Notes: generated from the sequence alone by a model not told the origin. DNA of 64,000 nucleotides from Thermoleophilia bacterium (GCA_020438485.1 JAGQUM010000001.1:1-64000), one strand, 5' to 3'. Shown: positions 35,084 to 44,207, counted from the stretch's first letter. Translations and numbers: made by a program.

Positions 35084-36007
35084 CTACTCGTAGACGACGA
35101 CGAGCGGCACGGGGCGCAGCGCCAGCACGTCGCGGGGGCTCATCAGGCCCGTGTCCTCCACGAAGAACAGCTTGAAGCCGATGAAGAAGTGCCCGCGGCC
35201 CTTCGTGATGCGCGAGTACGTGCCCCGCTTGAGCTCGGGGGTGCCGAAGCCGTCCGCGTTCAGCACCATGTCCAGGTTCGGCCGGGTGTGGACCGCGCGC
35301 CGGTCTTGGATCATGTCGTCCGTGAACTGGTGGATGATCAGCAGCTTCTCGGGAAGCCCCTTCTCCCTCACCAGGTCCGAGAGCCACGCGGACACCGCGT
35401 TGATCTCCCCGGCCGTGACGCTGCCGATGACCTGGCCGGGGACCTCGTTGTCCTTGACGTGCCACTCGGGGTCGAGCGCCAAGCTGACGTCGGGCTCCTC
35501 CAGCCACCTGCGCAGCCTCTTCGCCTCGTCCAGGAAGCTGGCGCGCCCCGGCTGGATGTCGAGGATCAGGATGGCGTTGGCCCTGCGGGCGGCGGTCAGG
35601 TACCGGCGGATGACCGCGTCGGCCTGTCGCAGCCGGTGCTTGCCGTCGTCGCCGGGCGAGGACGTACTGACCACGGCGATGAGCTCCATCGCCGGCATGA
35701 CGGGCTTCGTGGGGGTCACGTACCGGCGGGCCTGCCGGTTGAGTTTGAGCCCGACGGCGTTGGGGTTGCCTATGCCCAGGATGCCCAGGTTGTCGTCCCC
35801 CGGCGCCCCGTAGTACGCCACCACACGGTGCTCGGGCAGGATGGTCTTCGCCCCGCCGGGGAGACCCCTCTGTTCGGGGGCGGTCCGGGTGGTCACCGCC
35901 CCGGCGCCGTCGTCGCCGTCACCGTCGAGCAGCCCGAGCACGATCGCCAGCCCGCACAGCGTGGCGGCGACGGCGATCAGGATGCGATACGGATGCAAGC
36001 GGCGCAC
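35084..36007 (-). CDS. Exported or membrane-anchored protein of unknown function
   Basis: A 307-residue protein with one N-terminal membrane anchor (HPYRILIAVAATLCGLAIVL) and an extracytoplasmic domain. The latter alternates strands and helices (RVVAYYGAPGDDNLGILGIG, then NAILILDIQPGRASFLDEA, then LLIIHQFTDDMI) like a TIM-barrel hydrolase, with acidic residues at strand ends (LDIQ, LDPEWH). It may act on cell-wall polymers, but the family is not one I can name. GTG 36007. Confidence 0.7.
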   Translation of the reverse strand: MRRLHPYRILIAVAATLCGLAIVLGLLDGDGDDGAGAVTTRTAPEQRGLPGGAKTILPEHRVVAYYGAPGDDNLGILGIGNPNAVGLKLNRQARRYVTPTKPVMPAMELIAVVSTSSPGDDGKHRLRQADAVIRRYLTAARRANAILILDIQPGRASFLDEAKRLRRWLEEPDVSLALDPEWHVKDNEVPGQVIGSVTAGEINAVSAWLSDLVREKGLPEKLLIIHQFTDDMIQDRRAVHTRPNLDMVLNADGFGTPELKRGTYSRITKGRGHFFIGFKLFFVEDTGLMSPRDVLALRPVPLVVVYE

Positions 36008-36078
36008 TTCCCGGGCGCGCGGCCGGGCGGGCCGCGTGTCCCCTCTCTATATACGACGGCGGACGCGTCCGGACGCGC

Positions 36079-37110
36079 TCAGCCGCCGGTCGCGGCCCGC
36101 ACGGCGGGCGCCACGACGGTGCCCAGCAACTCGATCGAGCGCATCAGCGCGTCGTGCGGCACGGGCCCGACGCCCATCTGCACGAGGAACCGGGAGTTGC
36201 CGAAGATGCCGTGCAGCGCGATGAGCTTCTGGGTGACCTGGTCGGGCGTCCCCACCAGCAGGGATCCCGACGGCGCCATCATCGCGTCGAACTGGCCCCG
36301 GGTCGTGGGCGGCCAGCCGCGCTCGGCGCCGATGCGGTTCATGGCCGACGCGTACGGGGCGTAGAACACGTCCGCGGCCGTCCGGGCGTCGTCCGCGATG
36401 AACCCGTGGCAGTTGATGCACACGGGCAGGCGGTTGCCGTGGTGGCCCGCCTGGTCGGCGCTGGCCCGGTACATCTCCACGAAGGGGCCGAACCGTGCCG
36501 GCTCGCCGCCGATGATGGCGAGCGCCAACGGCAGACCCATGCTGCCGGCCCGCAGCGCAGACGCGGGGGTGCCGCCCACGGCGATCCACACCGGGATGGG
36601 GCCTGTGGGGCGGGGGTACACGCCGCGCTCGTCGATGGCGGCGCGGAATCGCCCGGACCACGTCACCGTCTCCTGGTCTCGCAGGCGCAGCAGGAGGCCC
36701 AGCTTCTCGGCGAACAGCGCGTCGTAGTCGGCGAGGTCGTAGCCGAACAGGGGGAACGACTCGATGAACGAACCGCGCCCGGCCATGATCTCGGCGCGCC
36801 CGTCCGACAGCAGGTCGAGCGTCGCGAACTCCTGGAATACGCGCACGGGGTCGTCGGAGCCCAGCACCGACACCGCGCTGGACAGGCGCACGCGCGACGT
36901 CCGGGTGGCGATGCCCGCGAGCACCACGGCGGGCGCGGACACCACGTAGTCACGCCGGTGGTGCTCGCCCACCGCGAACACGTCGAGCCCCACCTCGTCG
37001 GCCAGTACGGCCTCCTCGACCAGGTGGCGCATGCGCGTAAGCCCGTCGCGGGTCTCCCCCGACACGGGGTGCGTCCCGATGTCGCCGAACGTGCACAGCC
37101 CGATCTCCAT
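36079..37110 (-). CDS. LLM-class flavin-dependent oxidoreductase
   Basis: A 343-residue luciferase-like enzyme. Seen: EIGLCTFGDIG at the start, VGLDVFAVGEHHRRDYVVSAP, SAVSVLGSDDPVRVFQEFATLDLLSDGR and PIPVWIAVGGTPASALRAG, a set seen in the small-molecule monooxygenase subgroup. Cofactor FMN or F420 cannot be decided from sequence alone. ATG 37110. Confidence 0.9.
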   Translation of the reverse strand: MEIGLCTFGDIGTHPVSGETRDGLTRMRHLVEEAVLADEVGLDVFAVGEHHRRDYVVSAPAVVLAGIATRTSRVRLSSAVSVLGSDDPVRVFQEFATLDLLSDGRAEIMAGRGSFIESFPLFGYDLADYDALFAEKLGLLLRLRDQETVTWSGRFRAAIDERGVYPRPTGPIPVWIAVGGTPASALRAGSMGLPLALAIIGGEPARFGPFVEMYRASADQAGHHGNRLPVCINCHGFIADDARTAADVFYAPYASAMNRIGAERGWPPTTRGQFDAMMAPSGSLLVGTPDQVTQKLIALHGIFGNSRFLVQMGVGPVPHDALMRSIELLGTVVAPAVRAATGG

Positions 37111-37539
37111 CAGCGCCAGGCTACCCGGCCGGCGCCGGGTGGCGCCTTCGGCGCGGCATCACGGCATCAGGGCGTCGCCAAGCACCTCGACGCAGGGCGC
37201 CGGCCGGGAGCCGTCCCGGCGGGCCACGTCCGGGTGCACCGGGTCGGACGCCACGGCACCACCGGCCCGGGGCCGCGCGGCGCGCCGGGCCGCGGGCAGG
37301 GATGGGGATCTCCTCGACGTGGATGCTCCGCAGTTCCTTGCACACGGCGGCGCGCGCGGCCCCGGTCACGGAGGCACTCCCGTCCGGGTCGGCAGGTTGG
37401 GGGGCGGTAGCATCCGTAACGACTCATGTTGCGCGACACGACAACCCGCACGGCACCCGCGGCGCCGGCATGGCCATCGTGAGCCTGAGGCGCCGCGCCG
37501 ACGCCGCCCGTCGGCGCGCGCCTGCCGCGACGTCCCGCC

Positions 37540-37705
37540 GTGGTCCAGCCGCGGCTGGCCGAGTGCGAGCGGCAGTACCGTCGCTCATCGCGGGGCCTCA
37601 GCACCGGGGAGATCGGGGATCGCGTCGATCTGGCGCGGAGCGCGATCAGGCGTCACACGCGCGCGGGGTTCGCGAAGCTCGACGCACACGACCCGTCCCG
37701 GCGCT
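37540..37705 (+). pseudogene. Remnant of a LuxR-type regulator
   Basis: A short stretch reads AECERQYRRSSRGLSTGEIG and then DLARSAIRRHTRAGFAKLDA, recognisably the LuxR/NarL helix-turn-helix (LSxxExxVL..GLSxxEIAxxL...TVxxH). Key positions are altered and no receiver or other domain precedes it. The surrounding 37111-37732 has no intact gene; other frames there give only low-complexity arginine-rich products. I read it as a decayed regulator. Confidence 0.5.
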
Positions 37706-37732
37706 GTCGCCGGCCCGGCAACGAGGCATGCC

Positions 37733-38263
37733 GTGAGGCGGGGCGTCGCCGTGACGCTGGCCGCCGTCGCGCTCGTCATCCTCGCCGGGTGCGGCGACGG
37801 GGGGACGCGCACGGTCGACGTCACCACGACGGAACGGCTCAGCGATCGCCCGCCGCCCGCCCCCGACCCGCTCAAGGCGCGAGCGGCCGACGCTTACACC
37901 GCCGTCGCCGACCGGTGGAACCCGCGTGTGGAGGCCGCGTGGGGCGACGTGCGCGCGACGTGCCGCTCGTCGCTGTGGCGCCAGTGCGCCGTCGCGCTGC
38001 GCGAGTTCGCCGCCGTGAACGGAGCCACCGCCCAGCGGGTGGCACGCATCGACATGCCTGCGGACGCCGCGGTGCACCGGGACGCGATGGTCCTGTCGAT
38101 GAACCGGGCCACCCGGACGGCGCGGACCCTGGCCGGCAACCTGGCCGACGGCAGGCCGGCGCCCGTCGACACCGCGCACATGCGGGAGATCAGCACCGCG
38201 ATCACGGACACCGGCGGCCACGCCGACCTGCTGCGCGCACGGCTGGGGCTGCCCCCGCCGTGA
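37733..38263 (+). CDS. Putative lipoprotein
   Basis: A 176-residue protein with a signal peptide and lipobox (TLAAVALVILAGCGDGG, Cys near residue 19). The mature part is helical (AVADRWNPRVEAAWGDVRAT), with a pair of cysteines (ATCRSS and RQCAVA) that may form a disulfide. GTG 37733. It is similar in style to the lipoprotein at 1345, but no family is recognised. It sits within a run of decayed sequence and looks intact. Confidence 0.65.
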   Translation: MRRGVAVTLAAVALVILAGCGDGGTRTVDVTTTERLSDRPPPAPDPLKARAADAYTAVADRWNPRVEAAWGDVRATCRSSLWRQCAVALREFAAVNGATAQRVARIDMPADAAVHRDAMVLSMNRATRTARTLAGNLADGRPAPVDTAHMREISTAITDTGGHADLLRARLGLPPP

Positions 38264-38278
38264 TCACCGCGCCCAGGG

Positions 38279-38640
38279 ATGAGCACTGACATCGCGGCCG
38301 GCCCGCAGGCGCGGCAGCTGGTCGTCTGGTCGAACCGGCGAAGCTCGTCGAAATGGAACTGGGCGAGTCCGAACTCGCGAACCGGGTGCAACGGCGTGGT
38401 TCGCCGGACGGTGCTGCCGTCCTCGGGTCCGCTCCCGCGGGCAAGACGGCGGTCATCACCTGGCTTGGGACTTCGGCCGCCGGCCAGCTTCTTCGCCTGC
38501 TTCCTGAAGCCGGTGCGGCAGCGGCTCGGCCTGCCGTTCCCGCTGATCACGACCATCAACGTGGCGCTGATCGTGCCGTGCATGACCTACCCGGTCGCAT
38601 CCGGCTGACGCGGCTGTTCAAGCGGTGGCTCGATCCGTCC
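38279..38640 (+). pseudogene. Possible remnant of a membrane protein gene
   Basis: Across two frames the sequence gives FFACFLKPVRQRLGLPFPL, ITTINVALIVPCMTYPVA and then, after a frame change near 38605, LTRLFKRWLDPS. This looks like one or two membrane helices with a basic end, somewhat like small DUF2798-type proteins. Upstream frames do not supply a sensible N-terminus. Evidence for decay is moderate only. Confidence 0.35.
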
Positions 38641-38679
38641 CGGCGCTGATCTGCCCGGTCACGCGACGACGGTGCGCAC

Positions 38680-39110
38680 CTCTCCTGCGCGATCAGATCA
38701 GGCATGGCCACCGTCGCCGGGGACCGCACCAGCAGCAGGGCCACCGGGACGACGAGCTGCGGCGCCGCGGCCTCCGTCGGCGTCGCCCCACCGAGCCGTG
38801 TCCGCACGAACGCCCCGGGCAGCGTCACCTGCCCGACGGTCCGGGTGTGATCCAGGCACCGGCGCCAGCCGCGCCGTCGCCCGCACGGCGGCCACCACCT
38901 CGTCACCGCCGTTCCCGAGCTGCGCGCGTCGCCGGATCGGCCGCCAGGCCGGCGCGGACGACCACGACGTTGCCGATCCTGACCAGCGCGGCCGTGCCGT
39001 CGGCCTCGATAAGCGCGGCCGCCGGCGGGGCGAGGGCGGCGGTCGGCAGCGGCGTGGTGGCGGCGAACAGCGGCCCGGGCACGCCTCCGCGATGACGACG
39101 CGAGCGGCGC
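38680..39110 (-). pseudogene. Possible decayed gene on the minus strand
   Basis: Reading the minus strand, one frame yields TAALAPPAAALIEADGTAAL followed by VRIGNVVVVRAGLAADPA; coding character then continues in other frames (LGNGGDEVVAAVRATARLAP and VGQVTLPGAFVRTRLGGA, then APQLVVPVALLLVRSPATVA). No single open frame spans it. It could be a frameshifted gene of unknown family; the rest of 38264-39198 shows nothing else. Confidence 0.3.
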
Positions 39111-39145
39111 GGGCCGGTGGCGGCGAACCCCTTGCGGCGGCGGTA

Positions 39146-39173
39146 CTCATTGCTACTATGTACCAGTAGTGAG
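39146..39173 (+). promoter_or_regulatory. Imperfect palindrome, likely PadR operator
   Basis: CTCAT..CTACT-ATGTACC-AGTAG-TGAG is an interrupted inverted repeat, 26 bases before the PadR gene. It is a conspicuously AT-rich patch in GC-rich sequence, and PadR regulators usually bind such sites before their own operon. Inferred, not proven. Confidence 0.5.
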
Positions 39174-39198
39174 TGTCGCAGAGTAGTGGGAGGCCTTC

Positions 39199-39528
39199 GT
39201 GGGCAAGCAGATGACGGAGCTGCTCAAGGGCACGTTGGAGGGCATGGTGCTGGCGCTGCTGGCGGTCCGTCCGGCGTACGGCTACGAGATCACCGCGTGG
39301 CTGCGGGAGCAGGGCTTCACGGAGACCGCCGAGGGCACGGTGTACGCCCTGCTGGTGCGTATCGAGCAGCGGGGCCTCGTCGACGTGGAAAAGGTCCCTT
39401 CGGAGAAGGGCCCGCCGCGCAAGGTCTACACGCTCAACGCGCGGGGGGACGAGGTGCTGCGGGAGTTCTGGCGGTCCTGGACCTTCCTGACCGAACGTAT
39501 CGAACAGCTGAAACAGGGGAGACAGTGA
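39199..39528 (+). CDS. PadR-family transcriptional regulator
   Basis: A 109-residue PadR regulator. Seen: LLKGTLEGMVLALLAVRPAYGYEI, EGTVYALLVRIEQRGLV and PPRKVYTLNARGDEVL, the complete winged-helix signature; the C-terminal dimer helix is short (subfamily s1/s2). GTG 39199. It is the first gene of a four-gene cassette joined by overlaps and likely represses the exporter until a drug-like ligand binds. Confidence 0.9.
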   Translation: MGKQMTELLKGTLEGMVLALLAVRPAYGYEITAWLREQGFTETAEGTVYALLVRIEQRGLVDVEKVPSEKGPPRKVYTLNARGDEVLREFWRSWTFLTERIEQLKQGRQ

Positions 39529-39899
39529 TGGATGTCTCGAAGATGGTCGGAAAGGTCGTCGGGGACCTCGAGACCAAGCGGCGTTGGCGCGACTACAGGG
39601 CCCGCGCGAAGCGCCTGCCGGCGCCGTACCGCGCCGCGTTGAATGCGCTCGAGCGTTACCTGATGTACTACGGCGGGATCGCGCAGGGGGACCTGTACGC
39701 GGCCATGCTGAGCGACCTCGCGGACCTGTTCGAGCAGGCCGCGGCGGACGGCACGAGGATCCGCGCGGTGGTCGGTGAGGATCCGGTCGAGTTCGCGGAG
39801 GACTTCGTCCGCAACTACGCCGGCGGGCAATGGATCACCAAGGAACGGACCCGGCTGAGCGAGGCCATCGACCACGCGGTCGCGGAGGAAGCGCGATGA
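39528..39899 (+). CDS. DUF1048 family protein
   Basis: A 123-residue helical protein. The block KRRWRDYRARAKRLPAPYRA and ALERYLMYYGGI match DUF1048, which in many actinobacteria and firmicutes sits between a PadR regulator and an ABC exporter, as here. ATG 39528 shares a base with the padR stop (TGATG). Role unknown, perhaps accessory to regulation. Confidence 0.85.
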   Translation: MDVSKMVGKVVGDLETKRRWRDYRARAKRLPAPYRAALNALERYLMYYGGIAQGDLYAAMLSDLADLFEQAAADGTRIRAVVGEDPVEFAEDFVRNYAGGQWITKERTRLSEAIDHAVAEEAR

Positions 39900-40678
39900 C
39901 CGCCGCCATCGCCGTCCGCGGCCTGGAGAAGTCGTTCGGCGACCAGCGCGTCCTGCGCGGTGTCGACTTCGAGGTGGAGCACGGCAGCATCTTCGCGCTG
40001 CTCGGGTCGAACGGCGCGGGCAAGACCACCGTCGTGCGCACGCTCGCGACCCTGCTGCGGCCCGACGCCGGGACGGCTAGCGTGAACGGGTTCGACGTCG
40101 CCAGGCAGGAGGCGGACGTCCGGGCCTCGATCAGCCTCACCGGGCAGTACGCCGCGGTCGACGAGATCCTCACCGGCCGGGAGAACCTGCTGCTCGTGGC
40201 GCGGCTGCGGCACGTCCCGGACGCGGCCGACGTCGCGGACCGGGTGCTGGAGCGGTTCGACCTGACCGACGCCGCGAACCGGCGGGTGGCGACGTACTCC
40301 GGCGGCATGCGCCGCCGGCTCGACATCGCGATGAGCCTGATCGGCGCCCCGAGGGTCATCTTTCTCGACGAGCCGACGACCGGCCTGGACCCGCAGGCAC
40401 GGCTGGGGGTGTGGCGGTGCGTCGCGGAGGCCGCCGCCCAGGGCGCGACGATCCTGTTGACCACGCACTATCTCGACGAGGCCGAACACCTCGCCAACCG
40501 GATCGCCATCCTGCACGACGGCCGCATCCTCGTGAACGGGACGCCGGCCGAACTCAAGGCGTTGCTGCCGCCCTCGCGGGTGGAGTACGTCGAGCGGCAG
40601 CCCACTCTGGAGGACGTCTTCTTCGCGCTCGTCGGCGACGAGCGCAACCCCACGACCGATTCGGGAGCCTTGTCATGA
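39896..40678 (+). CDS. ABC transporter ATP-binding protein (DrrA-like)
   Basis: A 260-residue nucleotide-binding subunit. Walker A GSNGAGKTT, signature YSGGM, Walker B VIFLDEPTTGLDPQ and the switch His in LLTTHYLDEAEH are all intact. The C-terminal region is short compared with DrrA of about 330 residues. ATG 39896 overlaps the preceding stop. Together with the next gene it forms an efflux pump, substrate unknown. Confidence 0.93.
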   Translation: MTAAIAVRGLEKSFGDQRVLRGVDFEVEHGSIFALLGSNGAGKTTVVRTLATLLRPDAGTASVNGFDVARQEADVRASISLTGQYAAVDEILTGRENLLLVARLRHVPDAADVADRVLERFDLTDAANRRVATYSGGMRRRLDIAMSLIGAPRVIFLDEPTTGLDPQARLGVWRCVAEAAAQGATILLTTHYLDEAEHLANRIAILHDGRILVNGTPAELKALLPPSRVEYVERQPTLEDVFFALVGDERNPTTDSGALS

Positions 40679-41442
40679 CCGCACGGTTCGCCGGCGACAC
40701 CGCCACGCTCACCGGGCGATCGCTACGACACATCTGGCGCAGCCCGGACACCCTGGTCACGACCGCCGTCATGCCGATCGCGATGCTGCTGCTGTTCGTC
40801 TACGTGTTCGGCGGGGCGATCGACACACGCGGCACCGGCTCGTACGTCGACTACCTCCTCCCGGGCATCCTGCTGATCACGATCGCCTCCGGCATCGCCT
40901 ATACGGCGCTCCGGCTGTTCCTGGACAAGCAGGCCGGCATCGTCGAGCGGTTCCAGTCGATGTCCATCGCGCGGTCCGCGGTGCTGTGGGCGCACGTGCT
41001 GACCTCGCTGGTCGCCAACGTGGTGTCGGTCGTGGTGGTGGTGCTGGTCGCCTTGCTGATGGGCTTCCGATCCGGCGCCGGGGTGCTGGACCTGCTGGCC
41101 GTGGCGGGCATCCTGCTGCTGTTCACGCTGGCGCTGACCTGGCTCGCCGTGATCCCGGGGCTGACCGCGAAGAGCGCGGACGGGGCGACGGGGTTCGCCT
41201 ATCCGCTGATCTTCCTGCCGTTCATCAGTTCGGCGTTCGTCCCGACGCACACCATGCCCGGGCCGGTGCGCGCGTTCGCGGAGCATCAGCCGGTCACCGC
41301 CATCGTGAACACGATTCGCGACCTGTTCGCGGGGCAGCCGGTCGGTGGCGACATCTGGGTCGCGCTGGCCTGGTGCGCCGGGCTTCTCGTGGTCGCGTAC
41401 GCGTTCGCGACGGCCACGTACCGGCGGACCACGACTCGGTAG
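40675..41442 (+). CDS. ABC-2 type transporter permease (DrrB-like)
   Basis: A 255-residue permease with six transmembrane helices. Typical segments: SPDTLVTTAVMPIAMLLLFV, YVDYLLPGILLITIASG and FLPFISSAFVPTHTMPGPV. ATG 40675 overlaps the stop of the ATPase gene. The cassette ends here. Confidence 0.9.
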   Translation: MTARFAGDTATLTGRSLRHIWRSPDTLVTTAVMPIAMLLLFVYVFGGAIDTRGTGSYVDYLLPGILLITIASGIAYTALRLFLDKQAGIVERFQSMSIARSAVLWAHVLTSLVANVVSVVVVVLVALLMGFRSGAGVLDLLAVAGILLLFTLALTWLAVIPGLTAKSADGATGFAYPLIFLPFISSAFVPTHTMPGPVRAFAEHQPVTAIVNTIRDLFAGQPVGGDIWVALAWCAGLLVVAYAFATATYRRTTTR

Positions 41443-41499
41443 CGGCCGGGGGGGCGGGTCGCCGGGGGATCGCGGTATGGCCTCCGGTACCGGCCCCAC

Positions 41500-41800
41500 C
41501 GGACGGCCCGGTGGCCTCGCACATCGACCGGCGCGGGCAGGATCTCGACGCGCGCGGCCCGCGGGCGGCGTTGCCCCGGCCGGACCGCGACGTCGAAACC
41601 GCGCTCGACGCCGTACGTCCGACCTGCGAGCAGGCACGCCGCCACGGTGCTGCGGTCCTTGGACGGATCGCGAGGGCGTGGAGTGCGCGTCCGCCGAGGG
41701 CTGGCGGCATCGTTCCCCTGGCCGTGCGGTATCGCCGCGGCCCTCGACGCGCGCGGACGCGCCGTCATGGACCGCTGGGAGCCACGGATCCAGGGACGTT
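41500..41800 (+). pseudogene. Probable remnant of a histidinol dehydrogenase N-terminus
   Basis: In one frame PRPDRDVETALDAVRPTCEQ and ARRHGAAVLGRIARA resemble the start of HisD (PRxxxDVExAxxxVRPIxxxVRxxG), and in another GIAAALDARGRAVMDRWEPR resembles the following HisD helix (AAALDALDPAVRAALE). Frameshifts separate them and nothing of the catalytic core follows before the alcohol dehydrogenase gene at 41974. The rest of 41443-41973 is featureless. Confidence 0.42.
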
Positions 41801-41973
41801 CCGGGGCCCGGCGTCACGGTCACCCATTCCTGTGGGCCCGGCAGGGGCGAGCCCGGTTGGCCCTCGGCCGCCCGCAACCGGGCGTCGCCGAGGGCCAACC
41901 GGCCCTGGCCCCGCACAGGTCCCTTTGTATCGTTCACCACGAGCTTCGCGCGCCCACATCTCAGGGGGGACCA

Positions 41974-43023
41974 ATGAAGGCACTGGTATACGGCGGCCCG
42001 GGCAGCAAGAGCTGGGAGACCGTCGATGACCCGGGCATCCAGGACTCATCGGACGCCGTCGTCAGGATCCTGACGACGACGATCTGCGGCACGGACCTGC
42101 ACATCCTCCACGGGGACGTGGCCTCATGCGAGCCCGGGACGATCTTCGGCCATGAGGGCGTCGCCGAGGTCGTCGAGGTCGGCGCGGGCGTCAAGAACTT
42201 CGCGAAGGGCGACCGCGTCATCGTTTCGTGCATCACCAAGTGCGGGTCGTGCAGCTTCTGTCAGGCGGGCCACCCCGACCACTGCCAGTCCAACGACGCG
42301 GGCATCGGCTGGATCCTGGGGCACCGCATCAACGGCACGCTGGCCGAGTACGTGCGCATCCCGCACGCCGACTTCTCGATGCACAAGGTGCCCGAGGGCG
42401 TCACCGACGAGCAGGCGGTGTTCCTGTCGGACTCGTTGCCCACCGGCTTCGAGGTGGGCGTGATCGCCGGCGGCGTGAAGCCGGGCGACGTGGTGGCCGT
42501 GGTGGGTACCGGCGCGGTGGGCCTGGCCTCCGTGCTGACGGCGGGCCTCTACGGGGCATCGAGGGTCATCGGCATCGACACGAACGACTTCCGCCTCAGG
42601 AAGGCCAAGGAGTTCGGCGCCACCGACACGTTCAACGCGAACGACAAGGACCTCAAGGAGAAGGTGTTCGCGCTCACCGACGGGCTCGGCGTCGACGTGG
42701 CCATCGAGGCGGTGGGTTACCCGGAGACGCTGCAGCGGGCGATCTCCCTGGCGCGCCCGCGCGGCCGCGTCGCCAACATCGGCGTGCACGGCACGCCGGT
42801 GGAGTTCCCCATGGAGGCCCTCTGGATCCAGAACCTCAATGTCTCGATGGGTCTCGTGGACGCCACGTCCACGGCGACGCTGCTGAAGATGGTGGCGTCC
42901 GGCCGCATCGCGTCCGAGAAGATGGGCACCCACACGTTCACCCTGAACGACATCGACAACGCGTGGGACACCTTCCAGAACGCCACCAAGGAGGAGGCGC
43001 TGAAGGTGGTGCTCAAGGCGTAA
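41974..43023 (+). CDS. Zinc-dependent alcohol dehydrogenase
   Basis: A 349-residue medium-chain dehydrogenase. Catalytic zinc ligands: Cys in TTICGTDLH, His/Glu in FGHEGVAEV; structural zinc site CGSCSFCQAGHPDHC. The Rossmann motif is VVGTGAVGLASV, with Asp in IGIDTND selecting NAD(H). Relatives oxidise threonine, butanediol or secondary alcohols. ATG 41974 follows AGGGGGGA. It may share a transcript with the monooxygenase behind it. Confidence 0.93.
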   Translation: MKALVYGGPGSKSWETVDDPGIQDSSDAVVRILTTTICGTDLHILHGDVASCEPGTIFGHEGVAEVVEVGAGVKNFAKGDRVIVSCITKCGSCSFCQAGHPDHCQSNDAGIGWILGHRINGTLAEYVRIPHADFSMHKVPEGVTDEQAVFLSDSLPTGFEVGVIAGGVKPGDVVAVVGTGAVGLASVLTAGLYGASRVIGIDTNDFRLRKAKEFGATDTFNANDKDLKEKVFALTDGLGVDVAIEAVGYPETLQRAISLARPRGRVANIGVHGTPVEFPMEALWIQNLNVSMGLVDATSTATLLKMVASGRIASEKMGTHTFTLNDIDNAWDTFQNATKEEALKVVLKA

Positions 43024-43085
43024 CCGCCGCGCGTTCCCCGGGACCGTCGCGCGCGGGCCCCGATCACCCCGAAGGAGGAATCCCC

Positions 43086-43410
43086 GTGCCGGAAGTGCTC
43101 GTCGTCGCCGTCGTCAAGCCCAAGGAGGGCAAGGAGAAGGACGTGGAGGAGCTGTTCTCCTCGCTGGTCGCGCCCACGCACGCGGAGGACGGCTGCCTGA
43201 CCTACGCGCTGCACCGCGACACCCGCACGCCCGGGCAGCTGGTGTTCGTGGAGCGGTGGGAGCATGGAGAAGCTGCGGGCACACATTGATTCGCCGCACC
43301 ACACCGCCGCCGGGGCGACGGCCGCCGACCTGCTGGCCGAGCCCACGCAGATCCTCATCCTGGATCCGCTCGTGCTGGGGGATCCGTCGAAGAGCGCGCT
43401 GTTCGGCTGA
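43086..43410 (+). pseudogene. Antibiotic biosynthesis monooxygenase (ABM) gene with a frameshift
   Basis: The first frame from GTG 43086 (behind a perfect AAGGAGG) gives an ABM domain start, EVLVVAVVKPKEGKEKDVEE and LTYALHRDTRTPGQLVFVERWE, then is lost near 43262. The family's next residues continue in another frame from ATG 43264: MEKLRAHIDSPHHTAAGATA and DLLAEPTQILILDPLVLG to the stop at 43410. One or two bases were lost or gained inside GAG-C-ATG. Either a recent mutation or a sequencing error. Confidence 0.8.
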
Positions 43411-44207
43411 GGACCGCCGCCCGGCACAGGCGGGCGGCACCGGCTCCCGCTGCGCCATCTGCGGGTCGCCGACGGAACCCGCGGGGCCGGCGCACGGCGT
43501 GCACTCGGGTCGCGACCACCCCCTGCGCCACCGCCCGGCGTGCGGTCGCTCGTTGCGTCGCCGACCCCCTCGCGGGCCACCTGCTCGCGCTCGAGCATCC
43601 CGAGCGGACGGTGCGCCACGACGAACGGCGCGGCCCTGCCGGACATCGTCGGCTCGCCCGTGCCCGTCACCGAGGACACACGCGGGGGGCGGGACTTCGG
43701 ATGCGGGAACGGCGGGCTGGTGCGCTTCGTCCGGCAGAACCCCCCGTGCCACATCGCCGGTGACGACGAGGTTCGGGTCGGCGAGCGGACGGCTGCGGCC
43801 GGCATCCCGTTCCCCACCGCGGCCGCCTGGCCGGGTGGCGGTACGTGACCCCGGAGATCCACGTGGGCTTCTTCGAGCCGCGCACGCTCCACCGGGCGAA
43901 GCACGCGGTGGGCCCCCGCAGCGTGGCGCGCCGCCGCGCGTGGGACGACATCATCAGGTTCACGATGCTCAAGAACATCGGGGTCCGCCGCCGCAACCGC
44001 TCCAGGCGCTGGCCCCGTGGGGGCCGCTGGCGCGCGCCGCCGACCGGCGGCGGGAATCGACCGGCGGCGGGAATCAGCGCGCATCCCCCGGGTGGCGCCG
44101 GTCCTCGACGGCGCCCGGCCCCCGTGCGGGAATCCGCACCGTCCCGTGGCCGCTCCCGGCACCCCGCGGCGCCCGGGACGTCGCGGGCTGCCCCTAGGGT
44201 GCAGCGG
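43411..44207 (+). other. Gene-poor stretch with broken coding remnants
   Basis: About 800 bases without an intact gene. Fragments with coding character: a cysteine/histidine motif at 43445-43560 (SRCAICGSPTEPAG, then RDHPLRHRPACGRSL), a later frame with GHLLALEHPERTVRHDERRG, and 43845-44010 with IHVGFFEPRTLHRAKHAVGP and AWDDIIRFTMLKNIGV. None has a full frame or a clear family. I interpret the area as decayed genes between the frameshifted monooxygenase and recQ. Confidence 0.4.
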
